Of a DNA stretch of 64,000 nucleotides, positions 1-11,141 are shown in pieces; position 1 is the stretch's first letter, and each line of letters opens with the position of its first letter. This DNA comes from Actinoallomurus soli (GTDB taxonomy: Bacteria; Actinomycetota; Actinomycetes; Streptosporangiales; Streptosporangiaceae), in the NCBI RefSeq assembly GCF_024055715.1, contig NZ_JAMXMV010000010.1:124001-188000 (forward strand). The letters are read 5' to 3'. The notes under the pieces were generated by a model. That model saw only the letters and a program-made list of their open reading frames with translations. It did no database searches and had not been told where the DNA came from. The position numbers and the translations under genes are program-made.

Positions 1-239
1 GTGCGGCCGCGCGGCCAGTAGACGGTGCGGCCGGCGGCGTGCGGCTGCGGGGTCGTCGTGTAGTCCCAGTCGTACTGGCTCTTGAACAGCGCCGCGAGCC
101 CGGCCGGGATGTGGATCTCGGGGGCGTCGTCGGGTGGTCCGGCCTCCAGGAGCAGGACCTTCGTGCCGGGGTCCGCGGTCAGCCGATCCGCGAGCACGCA
201 GCCCGCGCTGCCGGCACCGACGATGACGTAGTCGTACAC
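1..239 (-). CDS. GMC-family oxidoreductase, N-terminal fragment (cut by window edge)
   Basis: The 79 visible residues begin with a Rossmann FAD-binding signature, YDYVIVGAGSAGCVLADRL, followed by LLLEAGP, the glycine-rich ADP-binding fold and acidic end of the second strand typical of glucose-methanol-choline oxidoreductases such as choline dehydrogenase. The DWDYTTTPQ segment also matches the family. The start is taken as GTG at 239 because GGAGG lies five bases upstream; a second in-frame GTG at 251 lacks this. The gene continues past the left edge, so substrate and C-terminal catalytic histidines cannot be seen. The enzyme would be cytosolic and FAD-dependent, oxidising an alcohol to an aldehyde. 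Confidence 0.85.
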   Translation of the reverse strand, partial: MYDYVIVGAGSAGCVLADRLTADPGTKVLLLEAGPPDDAPEIHIPAGLAALFKSQYDWDYTTTPQPHAAGRTVYWPRGR

Positions 240-434
240 GGCCGCCTCCACGCCTCGAGAGCCTGCGCGAAACGATAGCGATCAGGGACGATCTCGGACA
301 GTGGCCCGAATCACGTTCTAGTCCCCGATTTCCGGCATCCCTGCAACGAGTCGATCTCATGGCCTGGCGCGCGAAACCCGGCGATGTCAGGATGCGCGGC
401 ATTACCTCCGCTTTACCCCACGAAGGGAACGGCG

Positions 435-1934
435 TTGCGAAAACTCGCCATCGGTACCCTCATCGGCCTGGTGGCGGCCTCCATCGGGGCCGCCACCCCC
501 GCGGACGCGGCCGCACAGCCGCGCCTCGACCGGCTGGTGAAAGTGAAGGACATCCGCCGGCACCAGAAGGACCTTCAGACGATCGCCACCGACAACGGCG
601 GCACCCGCGCGGCGGGCGAACCCGGCTTCGAGGTCTCCACGAAGTACGTCGTCAAGCAGTTGCAGAAGGCCGGCTACCGGCCGACGGTGCAGGACTTCCC
701 GTTCGACTACTACAAGCAGAAGACACCCGCGGTCTTCGACCGGCCCGGCGGCGCGAACTACGTCTATGGCACCGACTACGCGACCCTGGACTTCTCCGGC
801 TCCGGTGACGTCACCGCCACCGCGACGGCGGTCGACCCGGCGGGCGCCGGCGTGGGCAGCGGCTGCGAGGCCGACGACTTCACCGGCTTTCCCAAGGGCA
901 ACATCGCCCTGGTCAAGCGCGGCGGCTGCAACTTCTCGGTGAAGGCCGGCAACGCTCAGAACGCCGGCGCCGCCGCCATCGCCATCTACAACGACGGCGC
1001 CTCGCCCGACCGGATGGGCCCCGTGGAGGGCACCGCCAGCACCCCCTGGCAGATCCCGGTGATCGGCCCGACCTACCGGCTCGGCACCGACCTGGTGCAG
1101 GCGGCATCGTCCGGGATCCTGACGCTGCACATCAAGACGGACACCTTCAGCGAGCAGCGGACGGCGCACAACGTCATCGCCGAGACCAAGCGCGGCCGCG
1201 CGGACAACGTCGTCGTCCTCGGCGCGCACCTCGACAGCGTCACCACCGGCCCCGGCATCAACGACAACGGCAGCGGCACCGCCACGGTCCTCACCATCGC
1301 CGAGCAGATCGGCAAGCTGGGCAAGGGCATCAAGAACAAGGTGCGGTTCGCGTTCTGGGGCGCCGAGGAAGAAGGCCTGCTCGGCTCGGAGTACTACGTC
1401 ACGCACCTGACCGCCGCGCAGAAGGCCAGGATCGCCCTGAACCTCAACTTCGACATGCTCGGCTCGCCCAACGGCGTCCGGGGCGTGTACGACGGCGACG
1501 ACTCCCAGGGCGCGGGCACCAACCCGCCCCCCGGCTCCGGCGCGATCGAAAAGGTCTTCCTCGACTACTACGGCCGGCGGAAGCTCGCGACCTCGCCGAG
1601 CGAGTTCAACGGACGCTCGGACTACGGGCCGTTCATCGAGAACGGCATTCCGGCCGGCGGCCTCGACTCCGGCGCGGAGGGCATCAAGACGGAGGCCGAG
1701 GCGAAGACCTACGGCGGTCAGGCGGGCGTCGCGTACGACCCGTGCTACCACCAGGCCTGCGACACCTACACCAATAACAACAGCACCATCCTCGACCAGC
1801 TCGCGGACGGCGCGGCCCACGCCGCCCAGGTCTTCGCGGGCAGCACGCTCCCGGTCAACGGCGACCGCGTCGCCGCTCCGCGGACGGCCCGCGCGCACGT
1901 CCAGCACGCGCCCGCCGGCCGAGTGCTCCGCTAG
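435..1934 (+). CDS. Secreted M28-family zinc aminopeptidase with PA domain
   Basis: The 500-residue product starts with a Sec signal peptide (residues 1-26, ending near ADAAA). Residues about 125-235 form a protease-associated (PA) domain, containing KGNIALVKRGGC. The rest is an M28 peptidase domain like Streptomyces griseus aminopeptidase: His265 in GAHLDS, bridging Asp277 in GINDNGSG, Glu311/Glu312 in GAEEEG, Asp340 in NFDMLGS and His439 in CYHQACD supply the two-zinc site and general base. Two Cys flanking His439 probably form a disulfide. The start is a TTG at 435, preceded by AAGGGA six bases away; an upstream in-frame ATG at 384 would spoil the signal peptide. Likely an extracellular exopeptidase releasing large hydrophobic N-terminal residues. 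It is followed by a strong palindromic terminator. Confidence 0.92.
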   Translation: MRKLAIGTLIGLVAASIGAATPADAAAQPRLDRLVKVKDIRRHQKDLQTIATDNGGTRAAGEPGFEVSTKYVVKQLQKAGYRPTVQDFPFDYYKQKTPAVFDRPGGANYVYGTDYATLDFSGSGDVTATATAVDPAGAGVGSGCEADDFTGFPKGNIALVKRGGCNFSVKAGNAQNAGAAAIAIYNDGASPDRMGPVEGTASTPWQIPVIGPTYRLGTDLVQAASSGILTLHIKTDTFSEQRTAHNVIAETKRGRADNVVVLGAHLDSVTTGPGINDNGSGTATVLTIAEQIGKLGKGIKNKVRFAFWGAEEEGLLGSEYYVTHLTAAQKARIALNLNFDMLGSPNGVRGVYDGDDSQGAGTNPPPGSGAIEKVFLDYYGRRKLATSPSEFNGRSDYGPFIENGIPAGGLDSGAEGIKTEAEAKTYGGQAGVAYDPCYHQACDTYTNNNSTILDQLADGAAHAAQVFAGSTLPVNGDRVAAPRTARAHVQHAPAGRVLR

Positions 1935-1938
1935 CACC

Positions 1939-1970
1939 GTGCGGGGCCGGGCGGCCGCCCGGCCCCGCAC
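1939..1970 (+). terminator. Perfect 32-bp GC palindrome after M28 gene
   Basis: The segment reads identically on both strands, giving a 14-bp stem with a 4-base tip, five bases after the M28 stop codon. There is no T-run, as is common for actinomycete hairpin terminators. It lies just before the promoter of the adenosyltransferase gene and separates the two units. Confidence 0.75.
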
Positions 1971-1979
1971 GCGTACTCA

Positions 1980-1985
1980 TAGGGT
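1980..1985 (+). promoter_or_regulatory. Candidate -10 hexamer TAGGGT for a leaderless transcript
   Basis: The hexamer ends exactly seven bases before the ATG at 1993, placing the expected transcription start at or within a base or two of the start codon. No convincing -35 element is visible because the upstream palindrome occupies that region. Confidence 0.4.
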
Positions 1986-1992
1986 GGCGGGC

Positions 1993-2586
1993 ATGGCGAA
2001 AGAGCGTGACGACCAGCCCGTCGTCCTGTCGAAGATCTACACGCGGACCGGGGACGACGGCACGACCAACCTCGGCGACATGAGCCGTACGGCCAAGACC
2101 GACCCCCGGCTGGCGGCGTACGCCGACGTGGACGAGGCCAACAGCGCGATCGGCGTCGCGCTCGCCATGGGCGACCTGCCCGAGGACATCGCCGCGCTGC
2201 TCACCCGGGTCCAGAACGACCTGTTCGACGTCGGCGCGGACCTGAGCACGCCGGTCGTCGCGGAGCCGAAGTTCCCGCCGCTGCGGGTCACCGAGGACTA
2301 CATCACCCGGCTGGAGGCCGCGTGCGACGAGCACAACGCCGACCTGGCCACACTGCGCAGCTTCATCCTGCCCGGCGGAACACCCGGAGCGGCGCTGCTG
2401 CACGTCGCCCGTACGGTCGCCCGGCGCGCCGAGCGGACCACCTGGGCGGCGCTGACGGTCCACGAGGACATGAACCCGCTGACCGCGCAGTACCTCAACC
2501 GCCTGTCCGACCTGCTGTTCATCCTCGCCCGCAAGGCGAACGGCGACCGCGGCGACGTGCTGTGGAAGCCGGGCGGCGAGCGCTGA
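1993..2586 (+). CDS. PduO-type ATP:cob(I)alamin adenosyltransferase
   Basis: The 197-residue protein has the PduO/CblAdoTr signatures: the N-terminal KIYTRTGDDGTTNLGD ATP-binding loop, DEANSAIGVALA, FILPGGTPGAALLHVARTVARRAER and NRLSDLLFILAR near the C-terminus. It transfers the adenosyl group of ATP to reduced cobalamin, making coenzyme B12 in the cytosol. A PduO gene close to the atp operon and DUF2550 gene is normal in actinobacteria (Mycobacterium tuberculosis Rv1314c is the familiar example). The ATG at 1993 follows TAGGGT by seven bases, so the message may be leaderless; earlier in-frame codons at 1939-1992 lie inside the palindrome and are rejected. No cobalamin riboswitch is visible upstream. 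Confidence 0.92.
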   Translation: MAKERDDQPVVLSKIYTRTGDDGTTNLGDMSRTAKTDPRLAAYADVDEANSAIGVALAMGDLPEDIAALLTRVQNDLFDVGADLSTPVVAEPKFPPLRVTEDYITRLEAACDEHNADLATLRSFILPGGTPGAALLHVARTVARRAERTTWAALTVHEDMNPLTAQYLNRLSDLLFILARKANGDRGDVLWKPGGER

Positions 2587-2636
2587 GCCCAAAGTGACGG
2601 TTCGCCCGCCGTACGATCCGGCGCCGGGCGCCGGAC

Positions 2637-2744
2637 GTCAGGCGATCGGCGGGCCCGGCGGGGGCGCCTTGCGTCAGGCGGCCGGCGGAACGCCCGAGGC
2701 CTTCTGGCGTCAGGCGATCGGTGAGCCCGGCGGGGCGGCCTCGA
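2637..2744 (-). repeat. Three tandem 36-bp units spanning the DUF2550 stop codon
   Basis: GTCAGGCG occurs at 2637, 2673 and 2709, exactly 36 bases apart, and the units at 2637 and 2709 are similar over about 32 bases. Read on the minus strand each unit is 12 codons ending in a TGA, so the last codons of the DUF2550 gene, including the stop, are repeated twice downstream in the same frame. Confidence 0.8.
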
Positions 2745-3147
2745 GCCAGGCGAGGAAGCCGGTCAGCGCCGCTCCGCTCATCGCCAGCTCGACGGTGCCC
2801 TCACCGTCCTGAATCTCGAGGATGCCGGCGTCCGGCTGCAGCGCGGCCTCCTCCTCGGCCTCCGGCTTACGGCGCCCGGATACGACGAGGCCCCGGCGGG
2901 ATACGACCCGCCGGGGCCTCAGCCGAATGCCGAAAATCGCGAACCAGAGCAGCTCGTCACCGTTGTACCGGCCGATGCCGAGCCGCCATACGCCACGGCC
3001 GTGGGGGTCGCGGAGGCTGCACTCCACCGTGCCGCCGCGGCGTTCGAGCAGCCAACGCCGCAGCGACAGGAGGGCGAACGCGGCGAGCACCGCCACCAGG
3101 ACGACAGCGAGCAACCCGCCGATGTCCCAAGCCAGGTACTCGCCCAA
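2710..3147 (-). CDS. DUF2550 membrane protein downstream of atpC
   Basis: The roughly 145-residue product has one N-terminal transmembrane helix (GGLLAVVLVAVLAAFALL) followed by a basic stretch and a small soluble domain with ECSLR, GVWRLGIGRYNGDELLWF and a C-terminal ELAMSGAALTGFLAWLE helix. This architecture and its place directly after atpC match the actinobacterial DUF2550 family (M. tuberculosis Rv1312), whose function is unknown. The start is probably TTG at 3147, preceded by an AGGGGG run; no ATG or GTG fits. The 3' end lies in a three-copy 36-bp repeat that duplicates the stop codon. It may be translated from the ATP synthase transcript. Confidence 0.78.
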   Translation of the reverse strand: MGEYLAWDIGGLLAVVLVAVLAAFALLSLRRWLLERRGGTVECSLRDPHGRGVWRLGIGRYNGDELLWFAIFGIRLRPRRVVSRRGLVVSGRRKPEAEEEAALQPDAGILEIQDGEGTVELAMSGAALTGFLAWLEAAPPGSPIA

Positions 3148-3181
3148 CTCCCCCCTACTTCCCCCACGAGTCCTTAGACGG

Positions 3182-3571
3182 TCAGATCTCCTGGCCGGCC
3201 GCCCGCAGGCGCGCCCGGGCCCGCCGTTGCGCGACCGCGGCCTCCTCGCCCTCCAGGCCGGAGACCCGCTCGTACTCCGCGCGGGCGGCCTCGAGGTCGA
3301 TCTCACCGCCCAGCTCGGCGTACTCGGCGAGCACCGACACCTCGTCGGAGGCTACCGAGAAGAACCCGCCGGAGACCATCGCGGAGATGGTCTCCGACTC
3401 GTCGGCGGGCTTGATCCGCACGACACTGCCGTCCACCAGCAGGCCCAGGACCGGCGCGTGACCGGGCATGATGCCCATCTCACCCTCGATGGTCTTGGCA
3501 ACGACCATATCGGCTTCGCCGGCCCAGATCTCACGCTCCGGTGAGACGAGCTCGACGTGCAGCTTTGCCAC
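3182..3571 (-). CDS. atpC: ATP synthase epsilon subunit
   Basis: This 129-residue protein begins AKLHVELVSPEREIWAGEADMV and contains the MPGHAPVLGLL motif of the F1 epsilon beta-sandwich, with a C-terminal helix rich in Ala and Arg (residues about 90-129). It is part of the central stalk of F1 and regulates ATP hydrolysis. It is the last atp gene, 26 bases after the atpD stop codon. Its length fits the actinobacterial family. The C-terminal helical part is short, as in mycobacteria. Confidence 0.97.
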   Translation of the reverse strand: MAKLHVELVSPEREIWAGEADMVVAKTIEGEMGIMPGHAPVLGLLVDGSVVRIKPADESETISAMVSGGFFSVASDEVSVLAEYAELGGEIDLEAARAEYERVSGLEGEEAAVAQRRARARLRAAGQEI

Positions 3572-3597
3572 TTGCTCTCCTCCGAACGCGCGAGGCG

Positions 3598-5957
<2,360 letters not shown>

Positions 5958-5960
5958 GCC

Positions 5961-7598
5961 TTACTTCTTCCTTACGCGGGTGATCTTCTCCTGCTCGACG
6001 TCACCCTCGGCGATGGCCTCGACCGGCTGCTCCTGGACCAGCAGGCCGTGGTTCGTCGTCTCGAAGCCCTTCTTGAACTCCGCGATGGCGTCCTTCAGGG
6101 TCGCCTGGGCGTCGTCGCCGAACTGGCCGGTCTCCCGGATGCCGTCCAGCAGACCCGGCTGGTTGCGCTTGACGTAGTCGAGCAGCTCGGCCTCGAACCG
6201 GCGGATGTCCTCGATCGGCACGTCGTCGAGCTCGCCGTTCGTGCCCGCCCAGATGGAGACGACCTGCTGCTCCATCGGGAACGGGTTGTTCTGCGGCTGC
6301 TTGAGCAGCTCGACCAGGCGGGCGCCGCGGTCCAGCTGGGCGCGCGACGCGGCGTCCAGGTCGGACGCGAACGCGGCGAACGCCTCCAGGTCGCGGAACT
6401 GCGACAGGAACAGCTTCAGGTTGCTCGTCGCCTTGCGCATCGCCTTGGTCATCGCGGCGCCGCCGACGCGGGACACCGAGATACCGACGTTGATGGCCGG
6501 CCGGACACCCTGGTTGAACAGGTCGGTCTCGAGGAAGACCTGGCCGTCGGTGATCGAGATGACGTTGGTCGGGATGTACGCCGAGACGTCGTTGCCCTTG
6601 GTCTCGATGATCGGCAGACCCGTCATCGAGCCGGCACCCATGTCGTCCGACAGCTTCGCGCACCGCTCCAGCAGCCGCGAGTGCAGGTAGAACACGTCGC
6701 CGGGGTAGGCCTCACGGCCCGGCGGGCGGCGCAGCAGCAGCGAGATCGCGCGGTACGACTCGGCCTGCTTGGACAGGTCGTCGAACACGATCAGCACGTG
6801 CTTGCCCTCGTACATCCAGTGCTGGCCGATGGCCGAACCGGTGTAGGGGGCGATGTACTTGTAGCCCGCGGGCTCGGACGCCGGAGCCGCCACGATCGTG
6901 GTGTACTCCAGGGCGCCGGCCGCCTCGAGCGTGGCCCGCACCTGCGCGATCGTCGAGCCCTTCTGGCCGACCGCGACGTAGATGCAGCGGACCTGCTTGT
7001 TCGGGTCGCCGCTCTCCCACGCCTGCTTCTGGTTCAGGATCGTGTCGATCGCGACGGTGGTCTTGCCGGTCTGCCGGTCACCGATGATCAGCTGCCGCTG
7101 ACCACGGCCGATCGGGGTCAGCGCGTCGATCGCCTTGATGCCGGTCTGCAGCGGCTCGCCCACCGGCTGCCGCTGCATGACGCCCGGCGCCTGCAGCTCC
7201 AGCTCGCGACGGCCGGTCGTCTCGATCGCGCCCTTGCCGTCGATCGGGTTCCCCAGCGAGTCCACGACGCGGCCGAGGTAGCCGTCGCCGATCGGGACCG
7301 ACAGCACCTCGCCGGTCCGCTTGACCTGCTGGCCCTCTTCGATCTTGGAGAAGTCGCCCAGGATGACGACACCGATCTGCCGAACGTCAAGGTTCAGCGC
7401 GATGCCGCGCGTGCCGTCCTCGAACTCAAGGAGCTCGTTCGCCATGGCCGAGGGCAGGCCCTCGACGAAGGCGATGCCGTCGAAGCACTCGACGACGGTC
7501 CCGACCTCCTCGCGCGCGGCGGTCTCCGGCTCGTAGGCCTGGACGAAGCGCTCGAGCGCGCCCCGGATCTCCTCCGGCCGGATCGTCAGCTCCGCCAT
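5961..7598 (-). CDS. atpA: ATP synthase alpha subunit
   Basis: This 545-residue protein carries the non-catalytic nucleotide site P-loop [15 protein letters not shown], the segment [17 protein letters not shown] and the signature [14 protein letters not shown]. The start ATG at 7598 ([11 protein letters not shown]) has GAAGAAG upstream; the longer upstream frame is not conserved. The protein has a C-terminal extension beyond the bacterial core (region [20 protein letters not shown]), as is usual in actinobacteria. Confidence 0.98.
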   Translation of the reverse strand: MAELTIRPEEIRGALERFVQAYEPETAAREEVGTVVECFDGIAFVEGLPSAMANELLEFEDGTRGIALNLDVRQIGVVILGDFSKIEEGQQVKRTGEVLSVPIGDGYLGRVVDSLGNPIDGKGAIETTGRRELELQAPGVMQRQPVGEPLQTGIKAIDALTPIGRGQRQLIIGDRQTGKTTVAIDTILNQKQAWESGDPNKQVRCIYVAVGQKGSTIAQVRATLEAAGALEYTTIVAAPASEPAGYKYIAPYTGSAIGQHWMYEGKHVLIVFDDLSKQAESYRAISLLLRRPPGREAYPGDVFYLHSRLLERCAKLSDDMGAGSMTGLPIIETKGNDVSAYIPTNVISITDGQVFLETDLFNQGVRPAINVGISVSRVGGAAMTKAMRKATSNLKLFLSQFRDLEAFAAFASDLDAASRAQLDRGARLVELLKQPQNNPFPMEQQVVSIWAGTNGELDDVPIEDIRRFEAELLDYVKRNQPGLLDGIRETGQFGDDAQATLKDAIAEFKKGFETTNHGLLVQEQPVEAIAEGDVEQEKITRVRKK

Positions 7599-7635
7599 GT
7601 CTTCTTCGTCTCTCTCCGTGAGTCCGATGCTTGGT

Positions 7636-8454
7636 TCAGCTCGCCCGTTCGATTCGCCGGCGGACGTCTTCCAGCCGGCGAGCGATGGTGCCGTCGATTT
7701 CCTCGTCCCCGATCTGGACGGAAATACCACCCAGGACGGAGGGGTCGACCTCGATGTTCAGGTGAACGTCGCGGCCGTACTGCGCGGACAGCGCGGCCGT
7801 CAGCCGCGTCTTCTGCGCCTCGTCCAGCTCGACCGCCGCACGGACCACCGCGACCAGCCGGTTGCGGCGCTCGGCGACGATCCGTCCGTAGCTCTCGAGC
7901 GCTCGCTCCAGACTACGTCCTCGCGGATGTGCGACGGCCTCGCTGACCAGCTGCAACGTCGCCGCGGTGGCCTTGCCCTCCAGCAGCGTGGTCACCAGCT
8001 CGACCTTGCGCTCGCCCGGCACCCGCCGGTCCACCAGCGCGCCCCGCAGCTCCGGCTGCGCCTCGACGATCCGGCCGAAGCGGAAGAGCTCGTCCTCCAC
8101 GTCGTCGATCCGCCCCTGCGCCTCCGCGGCGGCCGCGATGGCGGTCACGCCGAGCTCCTCGAGCGCGTCGGTCAGCTCGGTGGACCGCGCCCACCGCTGC
8201 CGCACGACGTCGCCGACGAAGTCGCGGACCGCCGGCGTGACGTTGCCGTCGAGCACGGCCGTGGCCAGCCCCGCCCGCCGGTCGGCCGGCTGGGCCGGGT
8301 CCGACAGGGCCCGGCGCAGCACGTGCTCCCGGTCGAGCAGGTGCACCACGGCGAACAGCTCACCGCCGAACGCCGCCGCGTCACGCGTGGCGGACAGGGC
8401 GGCCTCGAGCCGCTCCCTGGCCTCGACGAACGAGGCCCTGCTCGCGCCTATCAT
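7636..8454 (-). CDS. atpH: ATP synthase delta subunit
   Basis: The 272-residue product is longer than the roughly 180-residue E. coli protein, with the N-terminal extension seen in actinobacterial delta subunits. The C-terminal half holds the family signature, including [23 protein letters not shown] and the terminal beta region [19 protein letters not shown]. It joins F1 to the peripheral stalk. Its ATG overlaps the TGA of a 34-codon ORF (8451-8555) that fills the atpF-atpH gap, so its translation is probably coupled; GAGGAGGGG lies about eight bases upstream as its own ribosome-binding site. Confidence 0.96.
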   Translation of the reverse strand: MIGASRASFVEARERLEAALSATRDAAAFGGELFAVVHLLDREHVLRRALSDPAQPADRRAGLATAVLDGNVTPAVRDFVGDVVRQRWARSTELTDALEELGVTAIAAAAEAQGRIDDVEDELFRFGRIVEAQPELRGALVDRRVPGERKVELVTTLLEGKATAATLQLVSEAVAHPRGRSLERALESYGRIVAERRNRLVAVVRAAVELDEAQKTRLTAALSAQYGRDVHLNIEVDPSVLGGISVQIGDEEIDGTIARRLEDVRRRIERAS

Positions 8455-8555
8455 GGTCGCGCTCCCCTCCTCGTTCGCTTCGCGGCCGGCGCGGGACGCT
8501 TCGCGTCGAAGGCGCCGACCACTCCGCTCACTCGTCGGCTCGCCGCTCCGATCAT
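8451..8555 (-). CDS. 34-codon linker ORF coupling atpF to atpH
   Basis: Three bases after the atpF stop codon an ATG (8555) opens a 34-codon frame whose TGA overlaps the atpH ATG (ATGA at 8454-8451). The peptide starts MIGAASRRVSG, close to the AtpH start [11 protein letters not shown], and is very basic. No good ribosome-binding site precedes it, so it would be translated by re-initiation after atpF. No family is recognisable. It may simply carry ribosomes across a 104-base gap, or be chance. The overlap and start are seen directly; translation is inference. Confidence 0.4.
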   Translation of the reverse strand: MIGAASRRVSGVVGAFDAKRPAPAAKRTRRGARP

Positions 8556-8558
8556 TCG

Positions 8559-9119
8559 TTACGCCCCCGCCCGCGCACGGTCCTCGAGCTCGTCGAGGAA
8601 CCGGTCGACGGTGCCGCGACGCCGGGCCTCGTCCTCCAGGGACTCGCCGACGATGCGGCCGGCCAGCTCGATCGCGAGCTCCCCGATCTCCGTACGGAGC
8701 TGGGTGAACGCGAGCTGCCGGTCGGCGTCGATCTGGGTGTGCGCCTGGTCGACGAGCCGCTGTGCCTCAGCCTGCGCCTGGTCGCGCAGCTCCGCGATGA
8801 TCTGCGCACCCTGCTCGCGCGCCTCTTCGCGGATCCGTGCGGCCTCCTGCCGGGCCTCGGCCAGCTGCGTCTGGTACTGCTCGAGCGTCCGCTGAGCCTC
8901 GGCCTGCGCCTCCTCGGCCCGCTTGATCCCGCCCTCGATCGCGTCAGTGCGCTCCTCGAGCGCCTTCTGGATGCGCGGGATGAGGATCTTGCCGAGGAAG
9001 AACAGCACGACAAGGAACGCGAAGATGCCGACGACCATCTCCGCCGCGTCGGGCAGCAGAGGGTTCGGATTCTGGTTCTCCGCGGCCAGCGGCCCCGCGA
9101 CGTGTTGCGCCAGGAACAT
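8559..9119 (-). CDS. atpF: ATP synthase b subunit
   Basis: The protein of about 186 residues has one N-terminal transmembrane helix (MVVGIFAFLVVLFFLGKIL) followed by a long charged coiled coil (IPRIQKALEERTDAIEGGIKRAEEAQ onward in pieces), the dimeric peripheral stalk of Fo. Two starts are possible: GTG at 9128, only two bases after GGAAGG, or ATG at 9119, eleven bases after it; neither spacing is ideal and ATG is preferred. It lies between atpE and atpH. Confidence 0.95.
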   Translation of the reverse strand: MFLAQHVAGPLAAENQNPNPLLPDAAEMVVGIFAFLVVLFFLGKILIPRIQKALEERTDAIEGGIKRAEEAQAEAQRTLEQYQTQLAEARQEAARIREEAREQGAQIIAELRDQAQAEAQRLVDQAHTQIDADRQLAFTQLRTEIGELAIELAGRIVGESLEDEARRRGTVDRFLDELEDRARAGA

Positions 9120-9150
9120 GGCGTGCACAGCCTTCCGTCAGGATTTCAGA

Positions 9151-9399
<249 letters not shown>

Positions 9400-9455
9400 T
9401 CAGTCGGCCGGCGGAAGTCCCGCCGGTCAGGTTCTGGGGTTGAACCGGTCGAGGA

Positions 9456-10244
9456 TCAGTGGTCCGCGTACAGGCCGGCGCTGATGTAGAACGCGGCCAG
9501 CAGCGCGAAGACGTAGGCCTGCACGGCCTGGACGAACAGCTCGAAGGCCGTCATCGCGATGGTCAGTATGACGCCGAGGACGCCGACGGGAGCGCCGAGC
9601 GGGGTCAGCTTCTCGAAGAGGAAGTGGAAGCCCACCGTCGCGAACAGCGCGACGAGAAGGTGACCGGCGAACATGTTCGCGAAGAGCCGCACCGCGTGCG
9701 TGAACGGCCTCAGCAGGAAGGTCGAGGCGAACTCGATCGGGATGACGAGGACGTACAGCGGCTTCGGCAGGTCCGGCGGCATGGTCGCGTTCTTCAGCAG
9801 GCCGAAGAAGCCCTGGTGCTTGACGCCGACGACCCAGAAGGTGATGTAGACCAGCGCGGCGAGCACGGCCGGGAAGGCGATCCGGGAGTTCACCGGGAAC
9901 TGCGCGAACGGGATCACCGACATGATGTTGCCGAGCCACACGAAGAAGAAGAGCGGCACCAGCAGGCGCATCCACTTCTCCGCGTCCTTGCCCAGGAACG
10001 GCCGCGCGATCTCGTCGCGCACGAACATGTACAGGACCTCGCCGAGGTTCTGCGCGCCGCGGGGCACGAGCTTCGGCTTGGCGAACGCGGCCCAGAAGAA
10101 GGCCACGACGACGATCATCACGATCAGGCACAGGACGATCGGCTTCGCCACGGCGAACGAGCCGATGTGGAACAGGGGCTTCCACTCGAACAGACCGAGA
10201 CCCGGAGCCTCGAAGTCCTTGGCGAGGAGGTGCGGCGCACTCAC
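9456..10244 (-). CDS. atpB: ATP synthase a subunit
   Basis: The 262-residue membrane protein has five or six transmembrane helices and the conserved arginine segment LRPFTHAVRLFANMFAGH that faces the c-ring glutamate, with the proton half-channel residues in the C-terminal helices (TAFELFVQAVQAYVFALL). The initiator is taken as GTG at 10244. It precedes atpE, as usual. Confidence 0.97.
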   Translation of the reverse strand: MSAPHLLAKDFEAPGLGLFEWKPLFHIGSFAVAKPIVLCLIVMIVVVAFFWAAFAKPKLVPRGAQNLGEVLYMFVRDEIARPFLGKDAEKWMRLLVPLFFFVWLGNIMSVIPFAQFPVNSRIAFPAVLAALVYITFWVVGVKHQGFFGLLKNATMPPDLPKPLYVLVIPIEFASTFLLRPFTHAVRLFANMFAGHLLVALFATVGFHFLFEKLTPLGAPVGVLGVILTIAMTAFELFVQAVQAYVFALLAAFYISAGLYADH

Positions 10245-10326
10245 CCGGCGATCCTTTCGCAGTCGTAGCTCATCAAGGCGGCAACCTTGCTGTCGTCTCG
10301 GTGGGCTACGGCTCCGCAGGCCTTAT

Positions 10327-10545
10327 TCAGCGGCCGTAGCGGGCGTAGACCAGGTAGCTCGCGAAGACAAGGCCGAACACCAGCCCAATGGGGAGCAGGG
10401 CCGGGACGTGGAGCCAGCGCGCGAGCAGCCATCCCGCCCCGCCGTAGACGAGCATGCCTCCCAGCAGGGTGGCGGGTGCCGCCGACATGTCGTTGGCGAA
10501 CTTGCGGTTCTCTGCTTCGCTGGGCTGACGCCCATCCCCGGTCAT
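10327..10545 (-). CDS. AtpZ/AtpI-like small membrane protein of the atp operon
   Basis: The 72-residue product has a short polar N-terminus and two transmembrane helices (LLGGMLVYGGAGWLLARWL and LPIGLVFGLVFASYLVYA) with the glycine pattern GGxLxYGGxGWLL found in AtpZ/putative Fo assembly proteins. It sits 82 bases before atpB. Family members are thought to assist c-ring assembly or Mg uptake for the synthase; the exact role here is inferred from position. Confidence 0.8.
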   Translation of the reverse strand: MTGDGRQPSEAENRKFANDMSAAPATLLGGMLVYGGAGWLLARWLHVPALLPIGLVFGLVFASYLVYARYGR

Positions 10546-10605
10546 CGCGTCTCGGACGATAGCAGGCCACCTCCCGCGTAGTCATATTGGAGTAGTCCAT
10601 TGTCA

Positions 10606-11034
10606 TCATGCGCCCTGCTTGTCCTGCTCCTGCGCCCGGGGGGCAGAGTTCACATACGGGGTCTTCGCGTTGAGGGTCGCGTTGGTCTCGGCGGCCAGCC
10701 AGACGATGGTCAGGGCGATCACCGTCCAGCCGAAGGCACGAGAATCCCAGATCGTCACGCCTTTGAACGCGACGACGAGGCCCAACACGACGACGAATTT
10801 CACGAGGAAGCTGAGCAGGCCGGCCATCAGGACCATCTGTTCAGAAATTTTCGTGACATAGCTGACGACGACCACCCCGAGGGTGAAGAATGCAAGCACC
10901 ACGACGGTCCCGAGCGCGGAGCCCAGGGCTCCCTTGCCGCCCGCGAAGAGCAGGCCGACGATGATCGCCACCAGGCCGACGAGCCCGGTCGGGATCGCGG
11001 CGCCGCGGAGGATCCGGGCGTCGTTGGAGTGCAT
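10606..11034 (-). CDS. AtpI-like membrane protein, first gene of the atp operon
   Basis: The 142-residue protein has four predicted transmembrane helices (TGLVGLVAIIVGLLFAGG; LGTVVVLAFFTLGVVVVSYV; MVLMAGLLSFLVKFVVVLGL; FGWTVIALTIVWLAAE) and a charged tail. This is the layout of actinobacterial ATP synthase protein I, normally placed just before atpB. It probably helps rotor assembly. The ATG at 11034 opens the operon; no clear promoter stands out in the 107 bases upstream. Confidence 0.8.
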   Translation of the reverse strand: MHSNDARILRGAAIPTGLVGLVAIIVGLLFAGGKGALGSALGTVVVLAFFTLGVVVVSYVTKISEQMVLMAGLLSFLVKFVVVLGLVVAFKGVTIWDSRAFGWTVIALTIVWLAAETNATLNAKTPYVNSAPRAQEQDKQGA

Positions 11035-11141
11035 GAGTGCTCCGAGTGTTCACGGTGGGTGTTCGGTTGCCCGCTCGTGAAAGGTATCACAAGCTTCTCA
11101 CTGCTCGGAATGACCTACCAAGTAATGGTAAAACCCGCAGC

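Noticed and set aside
402-1970. Minus-strand frame of 522 codons opposite the M28 gene
   Set aside because: Shadow frame; the plus strand codes a signal peptide, PA domain and complete M28 zinc site.
1971-1992. Cobalamin riboswitch upstream of the adenosyltransferase
   Set aside because: Only about 20 bases lie between the palindrome and the start codon, too short for a B12 aptamer.
2637-2744. Possible CRISPR because of the 36-bp period
   Set aside because: The units are contiguous and diverged with no unique spacers, and they match the coding frame of DUF2550.
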